A stretch of 19,997 nucleotides of DNA from JAPOQD01 sp964620555 (GTDB taxonomy: Bacteria; Pseudomonadota; Gammaproteobacteria; Pseudomonadales; Halieaceae), in NCBI GenBank assembly GCA_964620555.1, contig CAZUGZ010000041.1:1-19997 (forward strand). The letters run 5' to 3'. The position numbers and the translations under genes are program-made. This document shows, in pieces, positions 1 to 7,552 of the stretch. The notes below the pieces were generated by a model. It was not told the DNA's origin. It searched no databases and saw only the letters and a list, made by a program, of their open reading frames with translations. Within the stretch, counting starts at the first letter, position 1, and each line of letters begins with the position of its first letter.

Positions 1-1
1 C

Positions 2-130
2 CTGCCACCCCTTTGTCTGCTGATACTGATCGGTATCATGGCGATAGAGGGTGATTTTACCTACACCCTGCGGGATGTGTGGCTGGGACAGGATGTGACC
101 CTGTTGCCCAAGCCTCCCATGCATCACTGA
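2..130 (+). CDS. C-terminal fragment of an unidentified membrane-associated protein
   Basis: An open frame enters from the left edge and ends at TGA 128-130, giving about 42 residues. A strongly hydrophobic stretch (PPLCLLILIGIM) is followed by a polar tail containing GDFTYTLRDVWLGQD and ending PKPPMHH. This looks like the last membrane segment and a short tail of a longer protein. I do not recognise the family. It lies 226 bases upstream of glmS on the same strand, and a hairpin follows its stop. Confidence 0.5.
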   Translation: MPPLCLLILIGIMAIEGDFTYTLRDVWLGQDVTLLPKPPMHH

Positions 131-151
131 CTCATGACGACGTACCGCAGT

Positions 152-174
152 CTTGCCCATGGGCGGTGGGCAAG
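152..174 (+). terminator. Hairpin after the upstream gene, possible weak terminator
   Basis: CTTGCCCA (152-159) and TGGGCAAG (167-174) form a perfect 8-bp stem with a 7-base loop, 22 bases after the stop at 130. No T-run follows, so it is not a standard intrinsic terminator. It could stabilise the 3' end or sit in the glmS leader. Confidence 0.3.
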
Positions 175-311
175 GTAGGCTGTGGCTGCCTTTTCAGCCG
201 TGGAATCAATACCTTGTCGTCATGCAATGGCAATCTGGCAGATGTGGGAGCGGCGCTGCGCGTCCGCCCTCGTCAATCCGCGCCGGCGGGTATTGGTGAA
301 GGCGGCGGCCA

Positions 312-325
312 CCGTCAACTGACGG
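312..325. repeat. Short perfect inverted repeat in the glmS leader
   Basis: CCGTCA-ac-TGACGG, 31 bases before the glmS start codon. It could be a small operator or a leader hairpin limiting ribosome access. Nothing else in the 131-356 gap stands out, and no glmS ribozyme is expected in this group of bacteria. Confidence 0.25.
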
Positions 326-356
326 CAAACCTGACCGTACCGGGGTAAGCGGCAAG

Positions 357-2195
357 GTGTGTGGAATTGTTGGCTACGTCGGACCCAAGGATGCATGCCA
401 GATCGTGATGTCCGGTCTCAAGCGGTTGGAATACCGGGGCTATGATTCTGCCGGTATCGCCATGCAGTCCGCCCGGCACCCGCAACCGGTGCTGCTGAAA
501 ACCCAGGGAAAGGTCTCTGCGCTGGAAGCCAGGCTGAACGCCGAGTCCACGATTTCCCACGCCAGCGCCGCCATCGCTCATACCCGCTGGGCCACCCATG
601 GCGAGCCGAGTCAGGACAACGCCCATCCCCACAGCAGCAGCAATGGCAATTTCATCGTCGTTCACAATGGCATCATCGACAACTACCTGGTAATCAAACA
701 GCACTTGCTGGACATGGGCATCGAATTTCGCAGTGAAACGGATACCGAAGTGATCGCCCACCTGATCGAACTCTGCTATGAGGGCGACCTGGAAGAGGCG
801 GTGAGCAAGGCCCTGCGTCAACTGGAGGGGACCTATGGACTGTTGGTGATGTCTGCCCTGCACCCCAATACCTTGCTCACGGCGCGCCACGGCAGCCCCA
901 TTGTGGTCGGCATTTGCGATGGCGAAACCGTGATCGCATCGGATGTCAGTGCGGTGGTCAGTCACACCAAGCAGGTCATCTACCTGGATGACGGCGATGT
1001 GCTGACCAGTTCCGGTGACGGAATCAGCATCAGTTCACTGGGCAACCTGCCGGTTGCCAGAAATGCCATTGAAATCGACTGGGATATCGAGGAAATTGAA
1101 AAGGGCGGTTACGAACATTTCATGCGCAAGGAAATACACGAGCAACCGGATTCCCTGCAGAACACCCTGCGCGGCCGCCTGGATTTCGGCGCCAGTTCCA
1201 CCAAACTGAGCGGCATGCAGATGGGCCCCGCCAATCTGGCGGATATCGACCGCATCATGGTGGCGGCCTGCGGCACCTCGCTGTACGCGGGGATGGTAGG
1301 CAAACATCTGTTTGAGGAGTTTACCGATATCCCCACCGATATCATGCAGGCAGCGGAATTTCGTGACCGCAACCCGATCATTCAGCGCGGGACTTGCATG
1401 CTGGCCATCAGTCAGTCGGGAGAAACTGCCGATACCCTGGCGGCACTGCGGGAATGCCAGCGCAAGGGCGCCCACGTCCTGGGTATCTGTAACGTGGTCG
1501 GTTCCACTATCGCCCGGGAGGCGGGCAGGGGGGTCTACCTTCACGCCGGCCCCGAAATCGGCGTGGCCTCCACCAAGGCGTTTACCAGCCAGGTGGCGGT
1601 GCTGGCAATGATGGCCATCCTGCTGGGGCGCTGCCGGCGCTTGTCCGCCGATATCGGGCAGCGCATGATCAGGGAACTGTCTCGGCTACCGGAGCTGGCC
1701 CAGGCGGTGCTCGACCAGGAAGACCACATCGCCACCATCGCCGCCAGGTATGCCCAGGTGCGAAACGCCTTTTTCCTGGGCCGGGGCTACCTCTACCCGG
1801 CAGCCCTGGAGGGTGCCCTCAAGCTCAAGGAAATCTCCTACATACACGCCGAGGGCTATCATGCAGCCGAACTCAAACATGGCCCCATTGCCTTACTGAC
1901 TGAGCAGGTGCCGGTCATCGTGCTGGCAACCGAGAGCCCCGGCAAGCGCAAGACACTGGCCAATATACAGGAGTGCAAGGCTCGCAAGGCCCCGGTGATC
2001 GCCATCGCCACCGAAGGAGAACGGGATCTCGAGAATCTGGCTGACGATGTAATTCATATCCCCAAATGTGAGGAGTTCATCGCCGCCATTCCAGCCGTGA
2101 TCGCCGAACAGCTCTTCGCCTACCACATCGCACGGGAGAGAGGCTGTGAAATCGACCAGCCACGCAATCTCGCCAAGGCAGTGACGGTGGAGTAG
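357..2195 (+). CDS. glmS: Glutamine-fructose-6-phosphate aminotransferase (isomerizing)
   Basis: GlmS makes glucosamine-6-phosphate from fructose-6-phosphate and glutamine, the first committed step to UDP-GlcNAc for peptidoglycan and LPS, in the cytosol. The 612 residues match the usual ~609. The start is GTG 357, because the second residue must be the nucleophilic Cys exposed when Met is removed (protein begins M-C-G-I-V-G-Y). A class II glutaminase domain covers about residues 2-240 (TRWATHG, HNGIIDNY). Two SIS sugar-isomerase domains follow (ISQSGETADT; ALEGALKLKEISYIHAEGYHAAELKHGP split across the second). The C terminus NLAKAVTVE is the typical GlmS ending with the catalytic Lys. It stands apart from the catabolic genes and converges with the gene ending at 2239. 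Confidence 0.97.
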   Translation: MCGIVGYVGPKDACQIVMSGLKRLEYRGYDSAGIAMQSARHPQPVLLKTQGKVSALEARLNAESTISHASAAIAHTRWATHGEPSQDNAHPHSSSNGNFIVVHNGIIDNYLVIKQHLLDMGIEFRSETDTEVIAHLIELCYEGDLEEAVSKALRQLEGTYGLLVMSALHPNTLLTARHGSPIVVGICDGETVIASDVSAVVSHTKQVIYLDDGDVLTSSGDGISISSLGNLPVARNAIEIDWDIEEIEKGGYEHFMRKEIHEQPDSLQNTLRGRLDFGASSTKLSGMQMGPANLADIDRIMVAACGTSLYAGMVGKHLFEEFTDIPTDIMQAAEFRDRNPIIQRGTCMLAISQSGETADTLAALRECQRKGAHVLGICNVVGSTIAREAGRGVYLHAGPEIGVASTKAFTSQVAVLAMMAILLGRCRRLSADIGQRMIRELSRLPELAQAVLDQEDHIATIAARYAQVRNAFFLGRGYLYPAALEGALKLKEISYIHAEGYHAAELKHGPIALLTEQVPVIVLATESPGKRKTLANIQECKARKAPVIAIATEGERDLENLADDVIHIPKCEEFIAAIPAVIAEQLFAYHIARERGCEIDQPRNLAKAVTVE

Positions 2196-2238
2196 TTTTA
2201 CAGAAACCAACCCTTTTTTTCCCAGGCAGACTCCCAGT

Positions 2239-3042
2239 CTACCGGGCGACCTGTCGTCGGCCCAGACCAACCATTTTTGCCGCAGCGTAAATGGTGGCAT
2301 ACGACCCTGCAACGGCTATCGCAGCAGTTACGTGGAGCAGCACCATGGAAGGTTCTTCGGAGCCATGCCGCAGTGCCAGATACCAGATAGTGGCGCCACC
2401 AAAAGTATTGGCCGCGAAAGCCGTGGGTACCGCGCCGAACAGCAGTAATGCTTTCCAGCCCTTCAGTTTGGGAACCAGCCCGTAAATGATAATGGCGCCC
2501 AGGAACGGCGGCACGCCGTTGATTACTGCCACGAATACTGGGTAATTCCAGATCAGGAACGGTTGCTGATCCTGGTAGTTGTATAGACCCATCAGGTTGA
2601 TATAGAACACCTCGGCAGCGCCGGCCAGGGCCACCGAAATCGTGAAGTAAAAAAACACGTCGCGCATGGTGAGGCCGCTGTCGAATTTGTTCCAGTACCA
2701 GATGGTGGTACACCCATAGTAGGCGATGTATATGATTGGCAGCCAGATGGGCACGTGAATGCCGAAGGTGGTCACTGCATTCCACTGTCCTTCAGCCAGG
2801 AACCACAATCCGTAGAGATGGTCGTACAGCGGTTCGAGCAAAAAAGTCGCCGCACCACTGACCACAACAATCCAGGGCCACAGGATATTTCTCGGCGCGC
2901 AAAAGCGGTGAACCTGGAAAACCGCCCAAAGAGATAGCAGTGCGGTTATTACTGTGGCGACGGTTTGTTTCGTCCCCGGTACTACGGCGTCTACACCGAA
3001 GCTGAGCACCGGCGCCATACCCAGACTTTCCAGCGGGATCAT
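2239..3042 (-). CDS. AveC-like polytopic membrane protein A (267 aa)
   Basis: About seven membrane segments can be seen (near residues 27-45, 53-72, 97-117, 128-148, 165-189, 198-223 and 232-254). The ATG at 3042 follows a GGAG with 8-base spacing. Motifs: LLEPLYDH at 68-75, Glu144 inside a helix, then GLYNYQDQQPFLIW at 152-165. The same order (Leu-x-Glu-Pro or Leu-Glu-Pro, a buried Glu, then an aromatic GL-x-x-Y loop and Pro/Trp-rich segment) appears in the proteins at 6311 and 11871, and this one has exactly the same length as the latter. AveC of avermectin biosynthesis is a membrane spirocyclase/dehydratase; the activity here is unknown. It is last in the unit 5670-4945, 4771-3989, 3989-3300, but a 257-base gap with a repeat separates it from tetR. 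Membership of the AveC superfamily is inferred from pattern similarity, not from a search. Confidence 0.6.
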   Translation of the reverse strand: MIPLESLGMAPVLSFGVDAVVPGTKQTVATVITALLSLWAVFQVHRFCAPRNILWPWIVVVSGAATFLLEPLYDHLYGLWFLAEGQWNAVTTFGIHVPIWLPIIYIAYYGCTTIWYWNKFDSGLTMRDVFFYFTISVALAGAAEVFYINLMGLYNYQDQQPFLIWNYPVFVAVINGVPPFLGAIIIYGLVPKLKGWKALLLFGAVPTAFAANTFGGATIWYLALRHGSEEPSMVLLHVTAAIAVAGSYATIYAAAKMVGLGRRQVAR

Positions 3043-3086
3043 ATCGTCAACTCCAATTGATTTGGCGGTACGTCATGCAATGCATC

Positions 3087-3186
3087 CAGGGAACTTCTGA
3101 TCAATACCGTGATGCTTGTGGCTCGCATGGGAACGCAGAATCGGGATCGGCGACTTTGAGAATGCACGTGCCGATGGTGTAGCTGG
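3087..3186. repeat. Dispersed intergenic repeat, copy R1
   Basis: The left block 3087-3108 (CAGGGAAC...GATCAATACC) matches copy R3 at 15159-15180 in 20 of 22 positions. The right block 3168-3186 (GTGCCGATGGTGTAGCTGG) matches R2 at 4914-4932 in 18 of 19 and R3 at 15198-15212 in 14 of 15. The blocks are 59 bases apart here and 17 in R3. It fills much of the 257-base gap between tetR and the 267-aa membrane protein gene. Read on the minus strand, the right block encodes SYTIGT. Confidence 0.55.
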
Positions 3187-3268
3187 TGTCATCCTCCTCT
3201 GTTTCCTGCGGTTGCGGAAGGCCTGAAGCAGGCTGTGGTGTTCTACCGACTGAGTAAGCGTAAGCCCC

Positions 3269-3293
3269 CGCGAGACCGCTAAGGTCTGGTCGC
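3269..3293. repeat. Imperfect hairpin after tetR
   Basis: GCGA-GACC-gctaa-GGTC-tgg-TCGC lies directly after the TetR stop codon at 3300. One bulge interrupts the stem and no T-run follows on the minus strand. It may mark the end of the transcript or only slow polymerase. Confidence 0.25.
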
Positions 3294-3299
3294 GAGAAG

Positions 3300-3989
3300 T
3301 CAACTCGCATCGGGATCGTGGAACTCCGCATGAACCTTCTGGATAAACTCCTCGTTCATGTAGGGCTGGATCAGGAATAACATGTGCCTGAGACCACTTT
3401 CCAGCAATTCGTCCAGGCCCTTCCGTTCGCCCTGGGGCAGCAACTGATTGGTCTCCAGCCAGCCCAGCCACTGCCACCAGATACAGTCGACCAGTGTGGT
3501 GGCGTCGTGGGGAGCGGGAATGGGCTTCATCGTTTTGCTGGCGATGAGTTGTTCACAGTGTTGCAGCACCAGCAAATATACGTGGTCTATCAGACTTCGG
3601 TAATGCTCCCGATCGAGCAGGTCCCGCTGAATCAGATAGGCTGTACCATTGAACAGAAAGCGGTATTCCCAGGTAAGTTTGAACAGTTCGAGCTGCGAGT
3701 TGAAGTACTCGGGAGCCGTGCCGCCGTAGGGGAAATTCTCCAGGATACCCAGTATTCCCTGTTCCAGTGCATCTACGTGTGCATCGACAATGTCCTTCTT
3801 TTTGGCGTAATGGTAGGTCAGGTTTCCAGTACTTATGTTGAGCGTGCCGGCGATATGAGCTACCGAAACGGATTCAACGCCGCGTTCGTTGAAGAGCTCC
3901 CGGCTGGTATCGAGGATCGACAGGACGGTTGGTTTCTTTGTCATTTCGCTCTTTTGCTTGGCGTGCGGTTCATCCAGAGGGGTTGCCAT
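3300..3989 (-). CDS. TetR/AcrR-family transcriptional regulator
   Basis: A 229-residue DNA-binding repressor. The N-terminal helix-turn-helix is clear at about residues 22-70 (recognition region near 42-61: SVAHIAGTLNISTGNLTYHY), followed by a helical ligand and dimer domain with no recognisable subtype. The ATG at 3989 shares its A with the TGA stop of the upstream ATPase gene (TGATG), so the two are translationally coupled. An internal Met16 (3944) directly before the HTH domain is an alternative start. It lies in a unit whose promoter carries the palindrome at 5741-5758, so it is the best candidate to bind that site and its two close copies, which would make it autoregulated. The ligand is likely an acyl-CoA or lipid, as for many TetR proteins in catabolic islands (inference). 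Confidence 0.93.
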   Translation of the reverse strand: MATPLDEPHAKQKSEMTKKPTVLSILDTSRELFNERGVESVSVAHIAGTLNISTGNLTYHYAKKKDIVDAHVDALEQGILGILENFPYGGTAPEYFNSQLELFKLTWEYRFLFNGTAYLIQRDLLDREHYRSLIDHVYLLVLQHCEQLIASKTMKPIPAPHDATTLVDCIWWQWLGWLETNQLLPQGERKGLDELLESGLRHMLFLIQPYMNEEFIQKVHAEFHDPDAS

Positions 3990-4771
3990 CAGTCGATATA
4001 GGTGGAGACGACTTCCATCAGGCTGTTCACCACAGCTTTGTCATCGCACAGGGGGCTGATCATGCCCGCTTCCACTGCCCTGCGCGGAGGGAGACCCCGA
4101 CCTACGAGGTCCGCCGCGGCAATCAGGGAACGAGTGGATGACACTTCCGGCAGCCCTGGAATATCCAGCTGACGAATCGCATTGGCGAGACGAACCAGGT
4201 CCTTTGCGGTGTCCTCGTCGATACCGCTTTCCTGCCGTACGATCCTCGTTTCCAGGGAACTCGGTGGAAAGTTCAACTCAATGGATACCATTCGCTGGCG
4301 GGTGGACGGTTTCAGATCCTTGAGAACACTCTGGTAGCCGGGGTTGTAGGAGATTACCAGCATGAAATTGTCCGGTGCTTTCAGTTCTTCCCCCAAACGC
4401 TCAACGTACAGCTCCCTGCGATGATCCGTCAGCGCGTGAATGACTACGGTAGTATCGGCTCTCGCTTCCACCACTTCATCCAGGTAGCAGATACCTCCCT
4501 GGCGCACCGCCCGGGTCAGGGGACCGTCCATCCATTCGGTATCTCCGCCTTTCAACAGGTAGCGCCCCAGCAGGTCCGCGGCGGTCAGGTCTTCGTGGCA
4601 GGACACAGTCGCCATGGGCAGTTCAAGCTCATCCGCCATATGTTCGACGAAGCGGGTTTTACCGACCCCGGTCGGCCCTTTTAACATCAGGGCGTGCCGA
4701 CTTTCCCAGGCAGCGCGAAATACGGTCTTTTCGTCGCCGACTTCCAGGTAGAAGGGTGATTTGCTCATCAT
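3989..4771 (-). CDS. norQ: MoxR-type AAA+ ATPase of the CbbQ/NirQ/NorQ/GpvN family
   Basis: A 260-residue cytosolic chaperone-like ATPase. Walker A is GPTGVGKT at 32-39; Walker B is ICYLDEV with Asp98-Glu99; sensor 1 is SYNPGYQ with Asn143; likely arginine residues follow at PSTRQR (155-160). CbbQ and NorQ proteins work with a von Willebrand A partner (CbbO or NorD) to activate or load metal into a target enzyme such as Rubisco or nitric oxide reductase. No VWA partner and no norCB are in this window, so the client is unknown. Candidates nearby are the Rieske oxygenase or an oxidase using the NorE/NorF-like subunits at 17419-18311. Start: tandem ATGATG at 4771 with GGAA upstream. It overlaps tetR by one base. 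The symbol denotes the family rather than proven nitric oxide reductase function. Confidence 0.85.
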   Translation of the reverse strand: MMSKSPFYLEVGDEKTVFRAAWESRHALMLKGPTGVGKTRFVEHMADELELPMATVSCHEDLTAADLLGRYLLKGGDTEWMDGPLTRAVRQGGICYLDEVVEARADTTVVIHALTDHRRELYVERLGEELKAPDNFMLVISYNPGYQSVLKDLKPSTRQRMVSIELNFPPSSLETRIVRQESGIDEDTAKDLVRLANAIRQLDIPGLPEVSSTRSLIAAADLVGRGLPPRRAVEAGMISPLCDDKAVVNSLMEVVSTYID

Positions 4772-4840
4772 GCGGTTATTCCAATACAGAGCAGGACAGG
4801 CTTCTCCTGGGCCTGCCGCAAGCTGTTCACCACTACCTGT

Positions 4841-4944
4841 TCAGCCGCTGAGCACGGCATCGACAATTTTCTTCGGCAATAGCCAGTTCAGGAACCGCAG
4901 CGCCCTGGCGTCAGTGCCAATGGTGTAGCTGGCTCTCCGGAAAT
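4841..4944 (-). pseudogene. 3' remnant of a short-chain dehydrogenase gene
   Basis: On the minus strand an open frame of about 34 codons ends at TGA 4841-4843. It reads NFRRASYTIGTDARALRF then LNWLLPKKIVDAVLSG. The pattern Y-x-x-G-x-D-A-R followed by a leucine-rich LLP-K/R helix is a frequent C terminus of SDR enzymes. The frame begins within three bases of the stop of the 6-TM gene (4945), with no start codon and no Rossmann fold, so only the gene's end is left. Part of it (4914-4932) is shared with the dispersed repeat at 3087 and 15159. I am fairly confident it is former coding sequence, less so of the exact family. Confidence 0.45.
4914..4932. repeat. Dispersed repeat, partial copy R2 (right block only)
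   Basis: GTGCCAATGGTGTAGCTGG, 18 of 19 identical to 3168-3186. It lies inside the SDR remnant, where the minus strand encodes SYTIGT. The left block of the repeat is absent here. Confidence 0.5.
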
Positions 4945-5670
4945 TTACGCCGTTGCACTTGCTCCGACGGTGCCCGGCGATGCTTCTTCCGCCGCCTCCC
5001 CGTTGACGGCCTTGAGTGTCATCCACCACATCACGCCAAACCAGATCCCGAATACCGTCGCCGGAATCCAGAACCCGACGATACCATCCCAGGCAAATGG
5101 TCCGATCTTGAAAAAGATAATTACCGACGACGTTGTCATTCCGAGAGCGATCCACATGCAAAAAAAGCCTACCCAGCGAGGGTAGACGCTGGTCGCGCTG
5201 CCATGGACCAGGACTGCTGCGCCAACGCACACCACCTGCATGGCGCCGACCGTCCAGGGAAACATGGTGACCATCCAGGCGATGTCATGCATGGCGTACA
5301 GCGCATCGACGTTGCGGTCGGGGCGGTACGCCATTGCGGCGAAAAGAACACCCGGAAGAATGAAGAACGCAATATTGGCAATACCCGAAGCAAACTGGCC
5401 CATGGAACAAACCGGTCGTTGGCCTTCCATGCGGCTCAACTGGCAGAAAATTGCCGCGGCGAAGGGGCCAGCGAATGCCGCGGAGATGATTAGGATCAGG
5501 GACCCCACCAAAATCTGAAGCTGGTGGGTCTGGTAGTATTCCGCGACCTGTTCGGCGGTCAAGCCAGGTGAAATTGGTGGAAAAAAAGTGGCGACAATGA
5601 GCCCCAGGAAAAAGACAATCATCGCGGCAAAGCCCGACCAGGCGCAAAGCCTTTGCAGTTTAGTGTTCAC
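4945..5670 (-). CDS. Six-helix membrane protein of unknown function
   Basis: A 241-residue protein with about six hydrophobic helices (near 9-29, 52-77, 95-115, 128-155, 165-188 and 195-217) and an Ala/Glu-rich C-terminal tail. Conserved-looking features are FFPPISPGLTAEQVAEYYQTH after helix 1 (a small extramembrane loop) and a helix-4 region with MHDIAWMVTMFPW. No catalytic motif is recognised. The start is GTG 5670, supported by AGGAG seven bases upstream. The promoter at 5738-5766 carries the palindromic operator. It heads the minus-strand unit containing the SDR remnant, the AAA+ ATPase and tetR, so a role in uptake, sensing or tolerance of the island's hydrophobic substrate is a guess from context. 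Confidence 0.8.
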   Translation of the reverse strand: MNTKLQRLCAWSGFAAMIVFFLGLIVATFFPPISPGLTAEQVAEYYQTHQLQILVGSLILIISAAFAGPFAAAIFCQLSRMEGQRPVCSMGQFASGIANIAFFILPGVLFAAMAYRPDRNVDALYAMHDIAWMVTMFPWTVGAMQVVCVGAAVLVHGSATSVYPRWVGFFCMWIALGMTTSSVIIFFKIGPFAWDGIVGFWIPATVFGIWFGVMWWMTLKAVNGEAAEEASPGTVGASATA

Positions 5671-5737
5671 TCCATTCTCCTCTCTGTACTGGTGGTTGCA
5701 GACATCGTGCCAACCCTGACGACGACTCCGGTCCGGG

Positions 5738-5766
5738 ATGTTAGCTTGATCATACTAATTTGGCAA
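5738..5766 (-). promoter_or_regulatory. Sigma70-like promoter of the 6-TM/norQ/tetR unit with embedded operator
   Basis: On the minus strand: -35 TTGCCA (5761-5766), a 17-base spacer, -10 TAACAT (5738-5743). The palindrome TTAGCTT-GATC-ATACTAA occupies 5741-5758, mainly in the spacer, the classic place for repression. It matches the site at 12724-12741 in 15 of 18 positions. The site also lies 109 bases upstream of the divergent small exported protein gene and could affect both directions. Confidence 0.5.
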
Positions 5767-5867
5767 TCGAAATTTCCAACTGCGCAACGGGCGTAGCCGT
5801 GGTGCGGACCGTGGGACATGGTACACTAGGGAATCGACATATTTTTTCGGGATTCGGAGCAATGCAC

Positions 5868-6236
5868 ATGAAGAGGATTTTGGTCACTATGGCGCTACTC
5901 TGCTTTGGCTGTTCTGCAAATGCGGCCTTGGTCAATGATTTCGATTGCGCCCTGAATGAAGGGTACGACATACCGAAGCTACTCCAGTTTCAGCAGGAAT
6001 GGATGCAAGCCGCCCGACACCAAGGCTTTGATGAAAGTTACAAGACACGGGTGCTGCTGCCCACCTATAACGACAATACCAGGACGCGTCCCCTGAACTT
6101 CATCTGGCGCGGGGAATTCAGGGACGGGGAACAGCTTGGAAAAATGCTGGACTGGTTCCTGACGGACCCGTGGGCCGGCAAGTTTCAGCAGGTCATGGAA
6201 TGTGAATCTGCCTCCCTGTGGTGGGCTCCCCAGTAA
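5868..6236 (+). CDS. Small exported protein of unknown function (122 aa)
   Basis: The N terminus MKRILVTMALLCFGCSANA is a type I signal peptide with likely cleavage after ANA (residue 19). The Cys at 15 lacks a good lipobox, so a lipoprotein is less likely. The mature ~103 residues contain two Cys (27 and 112) that could form a disulfide in the periplasm. There are recognisable blocks FQQEWMQAARHQGFDE, FIWRGEF and the ending SLWW, but I cannot name the family. Of two closely spaced ATGs (5862 and 5868) I chose 5868, because GGAG at 5856-5859 has proper 8-base spacing to it. It diverges from the 6-TM gene across a 197-base region with the operator at 5741-5758, so the two may be co-regulated. 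Confidence 0.7.
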   Translation: MKRILVTMALLCFGCSANAALVNDFDCALNEGYDIPKLLQFQQEWMQAARHQGFDESYKTRVLLPTYNDNTRTRPLNFIWRGEFRDGEQLGKMLDWFLTDPWAGKFQQVMECESASLWWAPQ

Positions 6237-6266
6237 GCTGCCGGAAACATTGGGCCGTAGTGCCAC

Positions 6267-6285
6267 ATCCTCACGAAGGATTTTT
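6267..6285 (+). terminator. Weak intrinsic terminator after the small exported protein gene
   Basis: ATCCT-cacga-AGGAT followed by TTTT, 30 bases after the stop at 6236 and before the convergent gene end at 6311. The 5-bp stem is short. Confidence 0.35.
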
Positions 6286-6310
6286 CCACGGCGCAGACTT
6301 CCGGGTTTTC

Positions 6311-7399
6311 CTACTCTTTGCGCAGGGGAGCGGGTAACTGGTCAAGTGCTATTGTGCGGTTGGTTTCACTGCCGCGCTTTGGCACAGGAACCTGGAGGCC
6401 CGGACAGTCGAAATTGGTGCCTGGACCGCAGAGGCCCCCAACCTTGTATTCTGCGTACGGGGGATAGCTGCCGCCTTTGGTGCTCCAATAAAAGTAGGGA
6501 ACGTTGTACAGGACAAGGAACATGGTGTGACAGAATCCCATGATGATCAGGAGTCGCGCAAAGGTCTTTATTCCTGCAGTGGGAAACCTGAGGTTGCCGA
6601 GGCCCCGCTCCGCAAAGGTTTCTCCCTTGTCGTTGCGGAAGTAGTACACGGCTGACCAGGCCGTCAGGCAGGCACACCAGCTCACGATTTCATAAACCGG
6701 GAACTGGTGAATCTCTCCCGCCCAGAGTGTCAGTTCGGGCACTGTACTCGCATAGTTGAACAACTGCCCGCGGAGAATGATTTGTTCCAGCACCAGGTCG
6801 AACGGGATAAAAACGATGAAGGTGGCGCAAAGCAGCCCGATGTTGGACAGCTCCGGTCTTTTTCCCTTGAGCCACCGCATGAATGAGCCGCCTGCGTAAG
6901 CCCAAAGACCGACCAGGTTGAGGTAGGCGGTGAACCAGATGATGCTGCCCACGGTGATCAACTCGCCATTGGGACTGTTCCAGCCGGGGACATAGTTAAC
7001 CCAGGAGCCCATATTGTAGGAAACTGTCGTGTACAGGAACTGTGGGCTGTTGTAGTTGAGCCATGGCTCCTGAAGATACAGTGACCAGCAGGCAATGAAG
7101 AACAGACCATCAAATGACATCCGGCCGGTTCGGAGTTTGGGGCGAAGTATGAAATACCATATCTGCGCCAGTGCCAGGACTACCGAGCCAAGCTCTACGC
7201 ATCGCACCCAGATCACGTAACCATCCGAAGCCATATCCCGGCCGATTGTGTTCTGTTTGAAATCGGGGCCCAGCATCCAGGACCCAAAGACGTACACGGA
7301 CAACAGAAACCAGAACAGCCCGATGCCCATCCATAGTTTGACTAGGGATGAGTCGGAGTGCAGCGGTTTTGGAAGGGGTCTCTCGACCGTAGAGGACAT
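6311..7399 (-). CDS. Spirocyclase AveC-family membrane protein C (362 aa)
   Basis: A polytopic inner-membrane protein of the family named after AveC, the bifunctional spirocyclase/dehydratase of avermectin biosynthesis; homologues in non-producers have no assigned reaction. Hydrophobic helices lie near residues 22-44, 62-86, 97-112, 148-170, 186-209, 233-254 and 278-304. Family-like blocks are SLYLQEPWLNYNSPQF (107-121), PFDLVLEQ then LRGQLFNYAS (199-218, Glu205 buried), and LWAGEIHQFPVYE (225-237). The C-terminal tail after 305 is Cys/Pro-rich (CGPGTNFDCPG). ATG 7399 is preferred over TTG 7405; an AAGG lies upstream. A TATAAT -10 and the palindrome at 7420-7438 lie just upstream, so it probably has its own controlled promoter although it follows the Rieske gene by 153 bases. 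Substrate unknown; a cyclic polyketide-, terpenoid- or steroid-like compound is possible. Confidence 0.8.
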   Translation of the reverse strand: MSSTVERPLPKPLHSDSSLVKLWMGIGLFWFLLSVYVFGSWMLGPDFKQNTIGRDMASDGYVIWVRCVELGSVVLALAQIWYFILRPKLRTGRMSFDGLFFIACWSLYLQEPWLNYNSPQFLYTTVSYNMGSWVNYVPGWNSPNGELITVGSIIWFTAYLNLVGLWAYAGGSFMRWLKGKRPELSNIGLLCATFIVFIPFDLVLEQIILRGQLFNYASTVPELTLWAGEIHQFPVYEIVSWCACLTAWSAVYYFRNDKGETFAERGLGNLRFPTAGIKTFARLLIIMGFCHTMFLVLYNVPYFYWSTKGGSYPPYAEYKVGGLCGPGTNFDCPGLQVPVPKRGSETNRTIALDQLPAPLRKE

Positions 7400-7419
7400 T
7401 GTCAATTACCTTTTTAATT

Positions 7420-7438
7420 TTAGTATATTATATGCTTA
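7420..7438 (-). promoter_or_regulatory. Promoter -10 and palindromic operator for the AveC-family gene
   Basis: TTAGTAT-ATTAT-ATGCTTA on the plus strand is the palindrome seen at 5741 and 12724, with a 5-base rather than 4-base centre. On the minus strand a perfect TATAAT (7427-7432) lies inside it, 28 bases before ATG 7399. The -35 is poor (TTTATA at long spacing). The flanks are strongly AT-rich compared with neighbouring genes. Confidence 0.45.
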
Positions 7439-7488
7439 TTTTAAAGTCATATATAAAGAAGTCGCCCGTTGTTCCTGGCATCTCTTCG

Positions 7489-7533
7489 TCATTCGCCGAT
7501 CACCACGAAATCGTAATTCCGCTCAGACCTCAT
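7489..7533 (-). pseudogene. Possible 5' remnant of an FAD-dependent oxidoreductase gene
   Basis: Twenty bases after the Rieske stop a 14-codon minus-strand frame reads MRSERNYDFVVIGE then TGA. Y-D-F-V-V-I-G is the usual first beta strand of an FAD Rossmann fold (as in GMC-type enzymes), but it stops where GxGxxG should follow. This fits a gene that once lay next in the Rieske operon and was deleted. The fragment is too short to be sure; chance is possible. Confidence 0.25.
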
Positions 7534-7552
7534 GGAGCACTGCCCAGTCGGT

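Noticed and set aside
79..348. An 89-codon ORF in the glmS leader
   Set aside because: Composition is atypical and it overlaps the end of the real upstream gene; no start signal or family.
315..965. A 216-codon antisense ORF within glmS
   Set aside because: A shadow of the conserved glmS reading frame.
2211..2223. An oligo-T run after glmS, considered as an intrinsic terminator
   Set aside because: No hairpin precedes it, so only the T-run can be seen.
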